64,000 nucleotides of DNA, from assembly GCA_963773765.1 (NCBI GenBank), contig CAVZCC010000001.1, positions 310,001 through 374,000 of the forward strand. The letters run 5' to 3'. The position numbers and the translations under genes were made by a program. The notes beneath the pieces are model-generated. The model saw nothing but the letters and a program-made list of their open reading frames with translations, was not told where the DNA came from and did not search any database. Numbering within the stretch: the stretch's first letter is position 1; every line of letters starts with the position of its first letter. The stretch is from CAVZCC01 sp963773765 (GTDB lineage: Bacteria > Actinomycetota > Acidimicrobiia > Acidimicrobiales > Microtrichaceae). Shown here piece after piece: positions 16,914-25,541 of the stretch.

Positions 16914-18092
16914 ATGCACATCGCCTATACGGAGGAGCAGCAGGCCCTCCGGGACGAGCTCCGTGAGTACTACGACGGGCTCCTGACCGACGAGCTGCGG
17001 ACGCAGCTGCACAAGGAGCACGGCGTCGGCCCCGTCACCCGCCAGGTGGTCAAGCAGATGGCGGCGGACGGCTGGTTGGGCATCGGCTGGCCCAAGGAGT
17101 ACGGCGGGCAGGGCCGCAGCCAGATGGAGCAGTTCATCTTCTTCGACGAGTCCATGCGGATGGGCGCACCGGTGCCCATGCTCACGATCAACACCGTGGG
17201 CCCCACGATCATGGAGTTCGGCACGGACGAGCAGAAGGACTTCTTCCTGCCCAAGATCCTCGCCGGCGACCTGCACTTCTGCATCGGGTACTCCGAGCCG
17301 GAGGCCGGCACCGACCTGGCCGCGCTGAAGACCCGGGCCGTTCGCGACGGTGACGAGTACATCATCAACGGCCAGAAGATGTGGACCTCGCTCGCCTCGG
17401 ACGCGGACTACTGCTGGCTCGCGGTCCGCACGGACCCCGACGCCCCCAAGCACAAGGGCATCTCGATGGTGATCGTGGACATGAAGTCCCCGGGCATCAC
17501 GGTGGACCCGCTGCACCTGCTGTCCACGCACGACATCAACGCCACCTACTACGACGACGTGCGGACGCCGGCGTCGTGGCTGGTCGGCGGGGAGAACAAC
17601 GGCTGGACGCTCATCGTCAACCAGCTCAACCACGAGCGGGTGACGCTGTGCTCGCCCGGGCTCCTGGACCAGAGCTACACCGAGGTGCGGCGCTGGGCCC
17701 AGACCTTCACCAACGCGGACGGCTCGCATCCGGTGGACCACGAGTGGGTGCGCCTCAACCTGGCCAAGGTGCATGCCGGGCTGGACTTCCTGAAGCTCAT
17801 CAACTGGAAGGTGGCCTGGACCGCGACGGAGGGCCACCTGGACGTTGCCGACGCGTCCACCATCAAGGCGTTCGGCACCGAGTTCTACCTGGAGGCGTTC
17901 CGCCTCCTCATGGAGGTCCTCGGCCCCCGGGCCTACCTGGACCGGGACTCCGTCGGGTCGATCCTGCAGGGTCGCCTGGAGATGAACTACCGCAGCCTGT
18001 TGATCCTGACCTTCGGCGGCGGCACCAACGAGATCCAGCGCGACCTCATCGGCATGTTCGGCCTCGGCCTGCCGCGCGCGCTGCGGAACTAG
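16914..18092 (+). CDS. Acyl-CoA dehydrogenase, FadE26/ChsE1-like subunit
   Basis: 392 residues with the acyl-CoA dehydrogenase fold. The N-terminal MHIAYTEEQQALRDELREYY, LGIGWPKEYGGQGRS, CIGYSEPEAGTDLA and the C-terminal FGGGTNEIQRDLIG are all visible. The overall sequence resembles mycobacterial FadE26, one half of an alpha2beta2 enzyme that dehydrogenates steroid side-chain CoA esters. AGGGGG lies six bases before ATG 16914. The partner gene follows 11 bases downstream. A KstR-like site in the promoter supports steroid-linked regulation. Specificity for a steroid is inferred, not shown. Confidence 0.85.
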   Translation: MHIAYTEEQQALRDELREYYDGLLTDELRTQLHKEHGVGPVTRQVVKQMAADGWLGIGWPKEYGGQGRSQMEQFIFFDESMRMGAPVPMLTINTVGPTIMEFGTDEQKDFFLPKILAGDLHFCIGYSEPEAGTDLAALKTRAVRDGDEYIINGQKMWTSLASDADYCWLAVRTDPDAPKHKGISMVIVDMKSPGITVDPLHLLSTHDINATYYDDVRTPASWLVGGENNGWTLIVNQLNHERVTLCSPGLLDQSYTEVRRWAQTFTNADGSHPVDHEWVRLNLAKVHAGLDFLKLINWKVAWTATEGHLDVADASTIKAFGTEFYLEAFRLLMEVLGPRAYLDRDSVGSILQGRLEMNYRSLLILTFGGGTNEIQRDLIGMFGLGLPRALRN

Positions 18093-18103
18093 GGGAACCA
18101 GAC

Positions 18104-19210
18104 ATGGACTTCAGACTCGACGAAGCGCAGCAGGCCATCTCGGACCTGGCCAACCAGGTCCTGGGCGACCGGTCCACCCACGAGCGCCTCCGGGAGCTCG
18201 AGACCTCCGACGCCCCACGGTTCGACCGTGACCTGTGGAAGGAACTGGCCGACCTCGGCATCCTGGGCGCCAGCCTGCCCGAGGCCCACGGTGGGGCGGG
18301 CCTGGACCTCGTCGCCCTCGGCGGCGTGCTGGAGGCCGCCGGTCGCACCGCGGCGGCGGTGCCGTTGTGGGAGACGCTTGGCCTCGGTGCCCTGCCCATC
18401 GCCGAGTTCGCCCCCGAGGCGCTGGCGTCGGAGATCCTGCCGGCCGTCGCCGCCGGCGACCTGGTGCTGACGGCGGCCTGGCACGAGGACGGCGGGGAGC
18501 CCCTCGCTCCCACCACCGTGGCCACCCGGACCGATGGCTCGTGGTCGGTGACCGGGACCAAGATCTGCGTCCCGGCCGGCGTGATCGCCGACGCCGTGGT
18601 GGTCCCGGCCGCCATCGAGGGCGGCTCGGTCGGCCTGTTCCTGGTGCGCGCGGGTGGTGAGGGCGTCGGGGTCGAGCCGCTGGTGACCACCCTGGGCGAC
18701 CCTCAGGCCGCGTTGCTGCTGGCCGACGCTCCCGCCGACCTCGTGGCCGAGGGCTCCGACGCCCTCCGCTGGGCCTACCAGCGGGCGGTCGGCACGCAGT
18801 GCTCGGTCGCGGTGGGGGTGGCCGCGGAGGCCTTGCGCCTGACCGCGGAGTACACCAAGGAGCGCAAGCAGTTCGACGTGCCCATCGCCTCGTTCCAGGC
18901 GGTGTCGCACCGGGCGGCCGACGCCTACATCGACACCGAGGCCATCCGCCTGACCAGTCGCCAGGCCCTGTGGCGCCTGGGTGAGGGGCTCCCGGCTGCG
19001 GCGGAGGTGGCGTCGGCCAAGTACTGGGCCGCCTTCGGCGGTCAGCGTGTGGTGCACGCGGCGCAGCACCTGCACGGCGGGGTCGGCGTGGACCGGGACT
19101 ACCCGCTGCACCGCTGCTTCCTGCAGGCCAAGGAGATCGAGCTCCAGCTGGGCGGCACCACCCGCCAGCTCCTGGCCCTGGGCGAGGTGATCGCGTCCGA
19201 ACCGGTCTGA
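18104..19210 (+). CDS. Acyl-CoA dehydrogenase, FadE27/ChsE2-like partner subunit
   Basis: 368 residues, the second and more divergent half of the pair. MDFRLDEAQQAISDLANQVL and LGASLPEAHGGAGLDL mark the N-terminal domain; AAQHLHGGVGVDRDYPLHRC marks the C-terminal FAD-contacting loop. Lengths and order match actinobacterial heteromeric FadE pairs, in which the two chains share FAD sites and only one chain carries the base. AGGGGAA precedes ATG 18104. It ends just before the convergent glycosyltransferase gene. Confidence 0.85.
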   Translation: MDFRLDEAQQAISDLANQVLGDRSTHERLRELETSDAPRFDRDLWKELADLGILGASLPEAHGGAGLDLVALGGVLEAAGRTAAAVPLWETLGLGALPIAEFAPEALASEILPAVAAGDLVLTAAWHEDGGEPLAPTTVATRTDGSWSVTGTKICVPAGVIADAVVVPAAIEGGSVGLFLVRAGGEGVGVEPLVTTLGDPQAALLLADAPADLVAEGSDALRWAYQRAVGTQCSVAVGVAAEALRLTAEYTKERKQFDVPIASFQAVSHRAADAYIDTEAIRLTSRQALWRLGEGLPAAAEVASAKYWAAFGGQRVVHAAQHLHGGVGVDRDYPLHRCFLQAKEIELQLGGTTRQLLALGEVIASEPV

Positions 19211-19225
19211 TCCGGTTCGGACCGG

Positions 19226-20470
19226 TCAGTCGGTGCGGGTGAGCAGGCTGTCCAGCCAGCCCGTGTCCACGGTGAGGGGTCCGCTGGTGCCGTGGCTGTC
19301 CGACGCCGAGACGGCCGGCACGAAGTCGTAGGGAAGGCCCTTGCTGGACGCCAGGTAGTAGATGTGGGGCAGCACCGTGTGGCCCCGCAGCAGTTCCACC
19401 AGCCGGGCCTGCCGGCTGAACAGGGCGTGTGACAGGCCGCTGCCGTGTGCGCCGATGATCAGTTCGGCGTCCTGGACCATGGCCAACAGCTCCGCCACGG
19501 GCACGGCCTCGGGATCGATGGCCTCCACGTCGTGGGCGGCCAGCACGGCGTCGAGCTCGGCCCGGTTGGTGATGGTGGACGGGCTGGTGCGCTGGTCCAG
19601 GTACAGGCGGCGGGGACCGTCGGAGGCCGGTGTCGCCGCGGCTGCCTCCTCGCCCACCTTGTCCGCCCAGCGGCGGTACCAGCTGGGCACGGCGCCGGCG
19701 CCGGGGCGGGTCACGTAGCCGGGGATCACCACGCGTTCGGCCCGGATCGGCGTGCCCGGCTCCACCTGTCGGAGCCGGATGTTGCGGCCGGAGAGGTGGG
19801 GGAGCAGCCACTGCTCGAGCGGCGTGAGCCCTCCGTCGTGCACCAGCGTCAGCGGGCCGACCCGGTGCATCGCGGGATGGATCAGCAGCGCGGCGCGGGG
19901 CAGGTGGTCCAGGAGGGTGTGGTAGCGCGAGCGGTACGGTGACCGGAACACGGCGACCGTGCCCTCGATGTCTTCCGGGGGGTTCCGGAACTCGGAACGG
20001 TCCAACGTGACGGTGCCGACCATGTCCGCGGTGACCGACTCCGCCACGATGCGTCCGTCCGCGGAACGGACCACCCCGCTGGAGGGGCACACGACGGCGT
20101 CGCGCAGCACGTGGACCCGGGCCGGGGGAAGGGCCAAGGTGGTGGTTCCCAGTCCCAGCCGGCGGGCCGCGTCGTCCAGGGGGAGGCGGCCCGCGTCCGG
20201 GCAGGGGAGCGACTCGCCGCCACCGAGGTGGATCAGCTCGGTGCCGGGCAGGACGGTGGCGGGCACGGTCCGGGGCCAACGGCGTGATCCGCCCAGGCGA
20301 CCGGCCCAGCTCCGCACCCGCGAGGGGACCTGGGGGGTCCTCACCGCTGTGGAGCCCACCACGGGCACCTGCTCTCTGCCGTCATGCCCGTCGGACCTGA
20401 CCTTCCCCACGCGTCCGGCCAGTCGGTCCGGTTCGTCGCGCCCTGCGTCGTCACACGACCGTAACACCAC
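19226..20470 (-). CDS. Glycosyltransferase family 61 protein
   Basis: About 414 residues from GTG 20470; the first 60 residues are poorly conserved and a later GTG may be the true start. The GT61 (DUF563) signature is clear: YRSRYHTLLDHLPRAALLI, RLYLDQR, and the C-terminal ELIIGAHGSGLSHALFS that holds the donor-binding region. GT61 proteins transfer sugars in capsule, exopolysaccharide and plant xylan synthesis. No neighbouring surface-polysaccharide genes are present, so the acceptor is open. Confidence 0.75.
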   Translation of the reverse strand: MVLRSCDDAGRDEPDRLAGRVGKVRSDGHDGREQVPVVGSTAVRTPQVPSRVRSWAGRLGGSRRWPRTVPATVLPGTELIHLGGGESLPCPDAGRLPLDDAARRLGLGTTTLALPPARVHVLRDAVVCPSSGVVRSADGRIVAESVTADMVGTVTLDRSEFRNPPEDIEGTVAVFRSPYRSRYHTLLDHLPRAALLIHPAMHRVGPLTLVHDGGLTPLEQWLLPHLSGRNIRLRQVEPGTPIRAERVVIPGYVTRPGAGAVPSWYRRWADKVGEEAAAATPASDGPRRLYLDQRTSPSTITNRAELDAVLAAHDVEAIDPEAVPVAELLAMVQDAELIIGAHGSGLSHALFSRQARLVELLRGHTVLPHIYYLASSKGLPYDFVPAVSASDSHGTSGPLTVDTGWLDSLLTRTD

Positions 20471-20547
20471 GCAGCGTCACCCCCGGGGCAGTTTCCGCCG
20501 ATTCATCGCCGATGGGGCAGTGGCGGTTGGCACAGGCGGTGCGGCCG

Positions 20548-20553
20548 TAGCAT
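20548..20553 (+). promoter_or_regulatory. -10 box (TAGCAT) of the YqhA-like gene
   Basis: TAGCAT lies six bases before GTG 20560. Confidence 0.5.
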
Positions 20554-20559
20554 GACGTC

Positions 20560-21075
20560 GTGAACGCAGGCCGTCCCGACAGGTCCCTCCCCGCAGATCT
20601 GCCCCTCCCACGGCCCAGCGTGGCCGGGAGGGCGATGGAGAAGGCCCGCTACGTCGCGGCGGTCCCGGCCCTCGGCATGGTGCTGCTGTCGCTGGCGGTG
20701 GTGGCGTGGGGGGTCTGGACGGGAGTCTCGGTCACGGCCGACATCATCGGGTCGAGCGAGGACCTGGACCTGGTGGCGGACCTGCTCAAGGTGACCGACC
20801 TGTTCCTGATCGGGATCGTGTTCCTGATCGTGGGCGTCGGCTTCTGGGAGTTGTTCGTGGAGGACCTCGACCTGCCCGGATGGCTGGCCATCAGCTCGCT
20901 GTCGGACCTCAAGGACAAGCTCATCGACACCCTGCTGCTGGTGCTGGGGGTGTACTTCGTGGAACAGGTCCTCTCCAACCCGGACACCGAGGAGCTGCTG
21001 CGGCTGGCCGGTGCCATCGCACTGGTGGGTGGGGTCCTGGTCCTGTACCGCGTCCTGCGCACCTCGGCCGGGTGA
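20560..21075 (+). CDS. YqhA/UPF0114 family membrane protein
   Basis: 171 residues with three or four hydrophobic segments (about residues 32-52, 72-97, 115-140, 145-165). The pattern EKARYVAAVPALGMVLLSLA, then DLLKVTDLFLIGIVFLIVGV, then DLKDKLIDTLLLVLGVYFVE, is that of the UPF0114/YqhA family, small inner-membrane proteins of unknown function. A -10 box six bases upstream supports GTG 20560. A universal stress protein follows on the same strand. Confidence 0.75.
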   Translation: MNAGRPDRSLPADLPLPRPSVAGRAMEKARYVAAVPALGMVLLSLAVVAWGVWTGVSVTADIIGSSEDLDLVADLLKVTDLFLIGIVFLIVGVGFWELFVEDLDLPGWLAISSLSDLKDKLIDTLLLVLGVYFVEQVLSNPDTEELLRLAGAIALVGGVLVLYRVLRTSAG

Positions 21076-21141
21076 GCGCCCGGCGCAGCTACGCTGAGCC
21101 GGCTGTGGGGCCGCACGAGCCACACGGAGGAGGACCCGGAC

Positions 21142-21597
21142 ATGCGCATCCTGATCGGTACCGACGGTTCTGACCACGCCGTGGATGCCGCCAGGCAGGC
21201 ACTGGACGTGCTGGCGGCGCCCGACGTGGTGTCCGTGGTGTGCGTCATGGAGGTGCCGGCCGAGGCGACCGCTGGCATGGAGTCGGGGTTCGTGGGCGGC
21301 ATGGCGGAGCCGGCCGAGGTGGATGCGGCGTGGGCCTCGTCCAACAGCGAGGCGGAAGCTGCGCTCGACCGGACCGCGGCCGCCCTCCCGGCGGGAACCC
21401 CGGTCGAACGCCTGATCGAGCACGGTGAGGCCGGTTCGGTGATCTGCCGCCTGGCGGGGGAGCAGGGTGCCGACGTCGTGGTGGTCGGCTCCCGCGGTCG
21501 TGGGGCGCTCAAGCGAGCGTTGCTCGGCTCGGTCAGCACCTTCGTGGCCAACAACGCGCCGTGCCCGGTCGTCATCGTGGGCGCCGAGTCGGACTGA
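21142..21597 (+). CDS. Universal stress protein (UspA family)
   Basis: 151 residues forming a single Usp domain. The N-terminal strand MRILIGTDGSDHA and the ATP-binding loop VVVGSRGRGALKRALLGSVS (G-x2-G-x9-G-S/T) indicate the nucleotide-binding branch. GGAGGAGG precedes ATG 21142. It probably shares regulation with the YqhA-like gene 66 bases upstream. Usp proteins help cells survive starvation, redox or dormancy stress; the specific signal is unknown. Confidence 0.88.
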   Translation: MRILIGTDGSDHAVDAARQALDVLAAPDVVSVVCVMEVPAEATAGMESGFVGGMAEPAEVDAAWASSNSEAEAALDRTAAALPAGTPVERLIEHGEAGSVICRLAGEQGADVVVVGSRGRGALKRALLGSVSTFVANNAPCPVVIVGAESD

Positions 21598-21787
21598 CGC
21601 CGTCCGGACAGCGTCGGACTGCGGTGCCGAGCGGGGTGAACGGCCGGGAGCGGGTGACCGTCCCGGCGACGAGCCTGGTTCCCTGAACCGCCGGAAATCC
21701 TGATTATGTCCGGTTGGCTGGTATCCGGTCAGGCGGATCCTTCTGCCGGTCGGTCTCGCCGGTCGGCCCGTTCCATGGGGCCCGGTC

Positions 21788-22132
21788 TCACCGTCTGGCG
21801 CGCAGGTCGTCCACCAGTGCCGCCAGGCGCTCCACGTGGGCGCTGCGTTGGTCGGCGCTCCACGGGTGGTCGTCCTCCACGTCGGCCCGGAGTTCTCCCA
21901 CCAGGTCCACCAGGCCCTCGATGGCGACCTGGACGTCGTCCTGGCGTTCCAGCAGGTCCTGGACCCGTGACTCACCCCATGACAGCTCTCCCAGGCGCCG
22001 ACGGGCCTCGAACGCCCGTTGGCGACAACTGCGCCGGCAGTACTCCCTGGGACGGCCGGTCGTCGCCGGCGGCGGCAGGGACCGACGGCACCATGCACAC
22101 CGTCGCTCCCCGGTGGCGGTCCCCCGCCCCAC
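21788..22132 (-). CDS. Small zinc-finger-like protein
   Basis: 114 residues. Residues 12-45 hold CAWCRRSLPPPATTGRPREY followed by CRRSCRQRAFEARRR, a CxxC...CxxxC pattern that often ends in a 'CRQRAFEARRR' basic helix in actinobacterial proteins. The rest is an acidic helix probably forming a coiled coil. GTG 22132 is the best start; the 29-bp palindrome at 22137-22165 lies immediately upstream and may be its operator. Function unknown; a DNA- or RNA-binding role is possible. Confidence 0.5.
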   Translation of the reverse strand: MGRGTATGERRCAWCRRSLPPPATTGRPREYCRRSCRQRAFEARRRLGELSWGESRVQDLLERQDDVQVAIEGLVDLVGELRADVEDDHPWSADQRSAHVERLAALVDDLRARR

Positions 22133-22136
22133 TCGC

Positions 22137-22165
22137 GTATCTTCCGTCACAGTGACAGAAGATAC
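22137..22165. promoter_or_regulatory. 29-bp near-perfect palindrome
   Basis: Arms GTATCTTCCGTCAC and GTGACAGAAGATAC pair with one mismatch around a single central A (22151). It lies between the coaA stop and the start of the small zinc-finger-like gene. It has no T-run, so an operator is more likely than a terminator. Confidence 0.55.
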
Positions 22166-22170
22166 GGCGA

Positions 22171-23113
22171 TCAGGGCACGCGCAGGTGGATCTCCTCCAC
22201 CCGGTGGTCCGGCCCCTTGCCCAGGATGAGGTCGGCCCGCCTGCGTGTGGGGGCGATGTGCTCCCGCAGGTTCCGGCCGTTGATGCTCCTCCACACCCGT
22301 TCCGCGATCTGGACCGCCTGCTCGTCGGTGAGGGCCGCGTACTCGTGGAAGAACGACTCCGGATCGCTGAACACGCTCCCCCGCAGGGCCAGGAACCGCT
22401 CCACGAACCAGCGGTGGATGTCCGTCTCCGCCGCGTCGACGTAGACGGTCAGGTCCATCAGGTCCGACGGCAGCGTGGTGCCGGAACCGGCCGGGGGTGC
22501 CTGGAGCACGTTGAGGCCCTCCAGGATCACGATCTCGGGCCGGTCCACCAGCTGGTGCTCGCCCCTCCACCACGTCGTAGCGCAGGTGCGAGTACACCGG
22601 CACCTGGCAGGGCCCTGCGGCGGACCGCACGCCGTGCAGGAACCCCAGGAGGCCATCCCAGTCGTAGGTCTCGGGGAACCCCTTGCGGTGGAGGATCCCC
22701 CGCCGCTGGAGCTCGTGGTTGGAGTAGAGGAAGCTGTCGGTGCCGACCACGGCCACGCTCGGGTGCTCCACGGCCCGCCCCAGCAGGAGCTCCAGGACCT
22801 TGGCCAGGGTGGACTTCCCCACCGCCACGCTGCCGGCGATGCCCAGCACGATCGGCGCCGGCTCGTAGGGCACGCCGAGGAACTCCGAGGTGTCCAGCCG
22901 TCGGGCGACCTCGTGCTCGGCCCGGAGCCGCAACAGGTTGGCCAGCGGCAGCAGCACGGCCCGGACCTCGTCCAGGTCCAGCGACTCGTTCACCCCCAGC
23001 AGCGGCTCCAGCTCCCCGTCGTGCAACCCCGTGCGTCCACCGCCGCCCAGTGCTGCCCACTCCTGGCGGGGGATCCGCCGGAACCCGGTCACCCCGGCCG
23101 CTCGCTGTTCCAC
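22171..23113 (-). CDS. coaA: Type I pantothenate kinase (frameshifted)
   Basis: CoaA phosphorylates pantothenate, the first step of coenzyme A synthesis. The frame from GTG 23113 carries the P-loop GIAGSVAVGKSTLAKVLE, the TDSFLYSN motif, RRGILHRKGFPETYD and YSHLRYDVVEG. After that the frame breaks at about 22565; the rest (EIVILEGLNVLQAPP, FFHEYAALTDEQA, NLREHIAPTRRRADLIL) is intact one frame over. A GGGG run where GGG restores the frame suggests a one-base addition. Repaired length is about 313 residues, normal for the family. I read it as a working gene with a sequence error. Confidence 0.85.
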
Positions 23114-23261
23114 CTGAACCGCTCCTCAAGCTTCGGGCCCGTCCACCCCGGTCGGATGAACTGGGTGCCTCAAGTCCTTTACACCGGCGCACCGAAGGTG
23201 TCTCATACACATGCGACCCGGCGTCATTCCCGGGCCGCCTCCACAACCCAGGGAGGTGCCG

Positions 23262-23588
23262 ATGTCCACCCGCCACCGTACTCGTCGGTCCGGACCGTCT
23301 TCTGCGCTGCAGGAGGTCCGGGAGCAGAGGAAGGCGGAGCACCGCAGGGTGCGCCGGACGGTCAACCAGGCGCTGCACGTGGCCTCCCTGGAGGAGGACC
23401 ACGACGGCCTGGTGCTGGAGCTTCCCCACCCCACCCACGGGTACACCGACGAGCACGAGGCACCGGAGCCCCACGCCGTCCAGCGTCCCCAGCGACGCAT
23501 CCGTCACTGGAAGCAGTCCTTCTGGAAGCGCCGGACCAACGAGCGTCGCCGCAAGGTGGAGGCCGAAGCGCTCCTGCAGAACGCCTGA
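23262..23588 (+). CDS. Hypothetical basic protein
   Basis: 108 residues, strongly basic at both ends with a short acidic centre. There are no cysteines, membrane segments or recognised motifs; RRIRHWKQSFWKRR near the C-terminus is unusual in its Trp/Arg content. GGGAGG seven bases before ATG 23262 supports the start. It is divergent from coaA. Function unknown. Confidence 0.5.
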   Translation: MSTRHRTRRSGPSSALQEVREQRKAEHRRVRRTVNQALHVASLEEDHDGLVLELPHPTHGYTDEHEAPEPHAVQRPQRRIRHWKQSFWKRRTNERRRKVEAEALLQNA

Positions 23589-23641
23589 GCGCCACACCTG
23601 CCCCGCTCCCCCGCCGCCGCTCCGGGCGGCCCGCCCGCCGG

Positions 23642-23647
23642 TACGGT
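23642..23647 (+). promoter_or_regulatory. -10 box (TACGGT) of the EcsC-like gene
   Basis: TACGGT lies seven bases before GTG 23655. Confidence 0.45.
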
Positions 23648-23654
23648 GACGGCC

Positions 23655-24517
23655 GTGGCACGACGTCGTCCTGACGAGCGGAGTCTCGTCCCCATCGTCG
23701 ACCGCCTGGTCGACCAGCGCTACGCAGCCGCGGTCCAGGCCGTGTCCCAGTTGCGGGCCGAGCACCCCGGCGCGTCGCCCGACGAACTGGCCGACCGCCT
23801 CATCCGCAAGTGCGCCAAGGAGATGGCCCTGGGCGGTGCCGTGACGGGCGGTGCCGCGGCGTCGCCCGTTGCGGGCGATGACCGTGGCAGCAGCCTCCGC
23901 CGGTGCGGATGCCACCTACTCGGTGGGCCGCCTGGGCGAGATGATCATGGGGCTGGGGTTGGTCTACGGCCACGAACACAACACCGCGCGAGGAACGGGC
24001 GGGGTGGGTGGTGGCGGTCCTCGGCATCTCGGAGGGAGCAGCGGTCGGCCTCACCGGCCTGGCGGCACGGGCCGGTTCCCGCGGCGGGGCACGCATGCTG
24101 GCCCGCCTGCCGTCCGGGACCGCGACCGCGGCGACCGCCGGCCGTGGCCGGCGGGCCATGGCCAGGCTGTCCACGGGCAAGGGCCCCTGGAGCCTGGCCG
24201 CGCTGATCCCCTACGGGATCGGCGCCGGGGTGGGCGCGGCCGGCAACGCCGTGCTGGCCCAGTCCGTGGGTCGGGCGGCCAAGCAGTACTTCGCCAACGG
24301 CCCCGCACCCGCCTCCGTGGCGGGCGCCGGCGGGCCGGTGCTGGTGGAGGACGTGACCGACGAGGATCCCGAGATCGTCGATGCGGAGGTGGTCGACGCG
24401 GACGTCGTGGAGACCGCCACCAGGTCCCACCTGCGGGTCGTGTCCGATGCGGAGATCGTCGACGCCGTCGTGGTGGAGCGGTCCGTCACCGAGGAGCGTC
24501 GTCCCCGTCCGGAGTGA
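23655..24517 (+). CDS. EcsC-like protein (two frameshifts)
   Basis: The coding sequence is spread over three frames: residues from GTG 23655 (RSLVPIVDRLVDQRYAAAVQ), then from about 23870 (TVAAASAGADATYSVGRLGE), then from about 23995 (VVAVLGISEGAAVGLTGLAA to the end). Each step needs one base removed from a C- or G-rich run. The repaired protein of about 286 residues has a helical, glycine-rich core ending with LIPYGIGAGVGAAGNAVLAQ and VGRAAKQYF, as in EcsC-family proteins. A Val/Asp/Glu-rich tail follows. EcsC proteins are membrane-associated with unclear roles. The 3' end overlaps terC by 32 bases. Confidence 0.6.
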
Positions 24518-25506
24518 CCTCACGTCGCTCCGCCACCTGGGAGGCCACGATGGACACCGTCAGGACGACGGTGATGACCGCCAGCGACACCCAGGTCGGC
24601 GGATGCCAGTCCCAGTCGATGCCGGGGAGGCCCGCTCCCAGGATCATCTTGACGCCCACGAAGGCCAGGATCACCGCCAGGCCGGTCTGCAGGTACCGGA
24701 ACCGGCCGTGCAGGTCCGCCAGCAGGAAGTACAGCGCCCGGAGGCCGAGGATGGCGAAGGCGTTCGACGAGAAGACGATGAACTGGTCCCGGGCCACGGC
24801 CAGGATGGCCGGGATGGAGTCCACCGCGAAGACCACGTCGGTGGCCTCCACCACCACCAGGACGAAGAACAGCGGGGTGGCGAGCCGGACGCCGTTGCGG
24901 ACGGTGAACAACCGCTGGCCGTCGAAGTCGTCCGTGGAGGGCACCAGACGGCGGAAGGTCCGCAGCACGCGGGACTCCGCCGGCTCGAACTCGTTGTCGC
25001 CCCCCACCACCAGGCGCAGCGCGGTGACCACCAGGAACGCGCCGAAGATGTAGATCACCCACTCCAGTCGGTTCAGCAACTCGATGCCGGTGAAGATGAA
25101 CACGGCGCGCAGCGCCAGGGCGCCGAAGATGCCCCAGAACAGCACGCGGTGCTGGTAGGCGCGGGGGATCTGGAAGTAGCTGAGGATCAGGGCCCAGACG
25201 AACACGTTGTCCACCGACAGGCTCTTCTCGATGAGGTAGCCGGTCAGGTACTCCCCTGCCGCGTCACCGCCGCCCATGGCGAAGATCACCCCGGTGAAGG
25301 ACACGCCCATGGTGATCCACACCGCGGACTCCAGCGCGGCGCGGCGGAAGCTGGGCACGTCGCGCGTCCCGGTGCACCACCAGCAGGTCGACCAGGAGCA
25401 GGGCTGCGATCAGGGCCAGGAACGCGGCCCACCCCCACAGGGGCACGTCCAGGGAGGCGAAGCTGCCGCCCGAGGGGCTGGACGATGCGAGGTGGCTTCC
25501 GGACAC
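24486..25506 (-). CDS. TerC/Alx family integral membrane protein (one frameshift)
   Basis: TerC proteins are multi-spanning membrane proteins linked to tellurite resistance and, for Alx/MeeY, to manganese export. The first membrane helix (LWGWAAFLALIAALLLVDLL) is read from GTG 25506, then the frame breaks near 25365 and the rest continues one frame over. The core shows SVDNVFVWALILSYF and VVEATDVVFAVDSIPAILAV, whose paired acidic residues are conserved in the family. Repaired length is about 339 residues with eight or nine helices. A TAGCGT box lies seven bases upstream of the GTG. No manganese riboswitch was seen. Confidence 0.85.
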
Positions 25507-25513
25507 GGGCCGG

Positions 25514-25519
25514 ACGCTA
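25514..25519 (-). promoter_or_regulatory. -10 box (TAGCGT) of the terC-like gene
   Basis: On the minus strand TAGCGT ends seven bases before GTG 25506. The facing gene at 25542 has its own box only ten bases away. Confidence 0.45.
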
Positions 25520-25529
25520 GCGCCGGGGA

Positions 25530-25535
25530 TAACCT
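25530..25535 (+). promoter_or_regulatory. -10 box (TAACCT) of the aldehyde dehydrogenase gene
   Basis: TAACCT lies six bases before ATG 25542. Confidence 0.5.
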
Positions 25536-25541
25536 CGCCCC

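Noticed and set aside
25507..25541. A yybP-ykoY manganese riboswitch before the TerC-like gene.
   Set aside because: Only 35 bases separate it from the divergent gene and both have leaderless-type -10 boxes, leaving no room for the aptamer.
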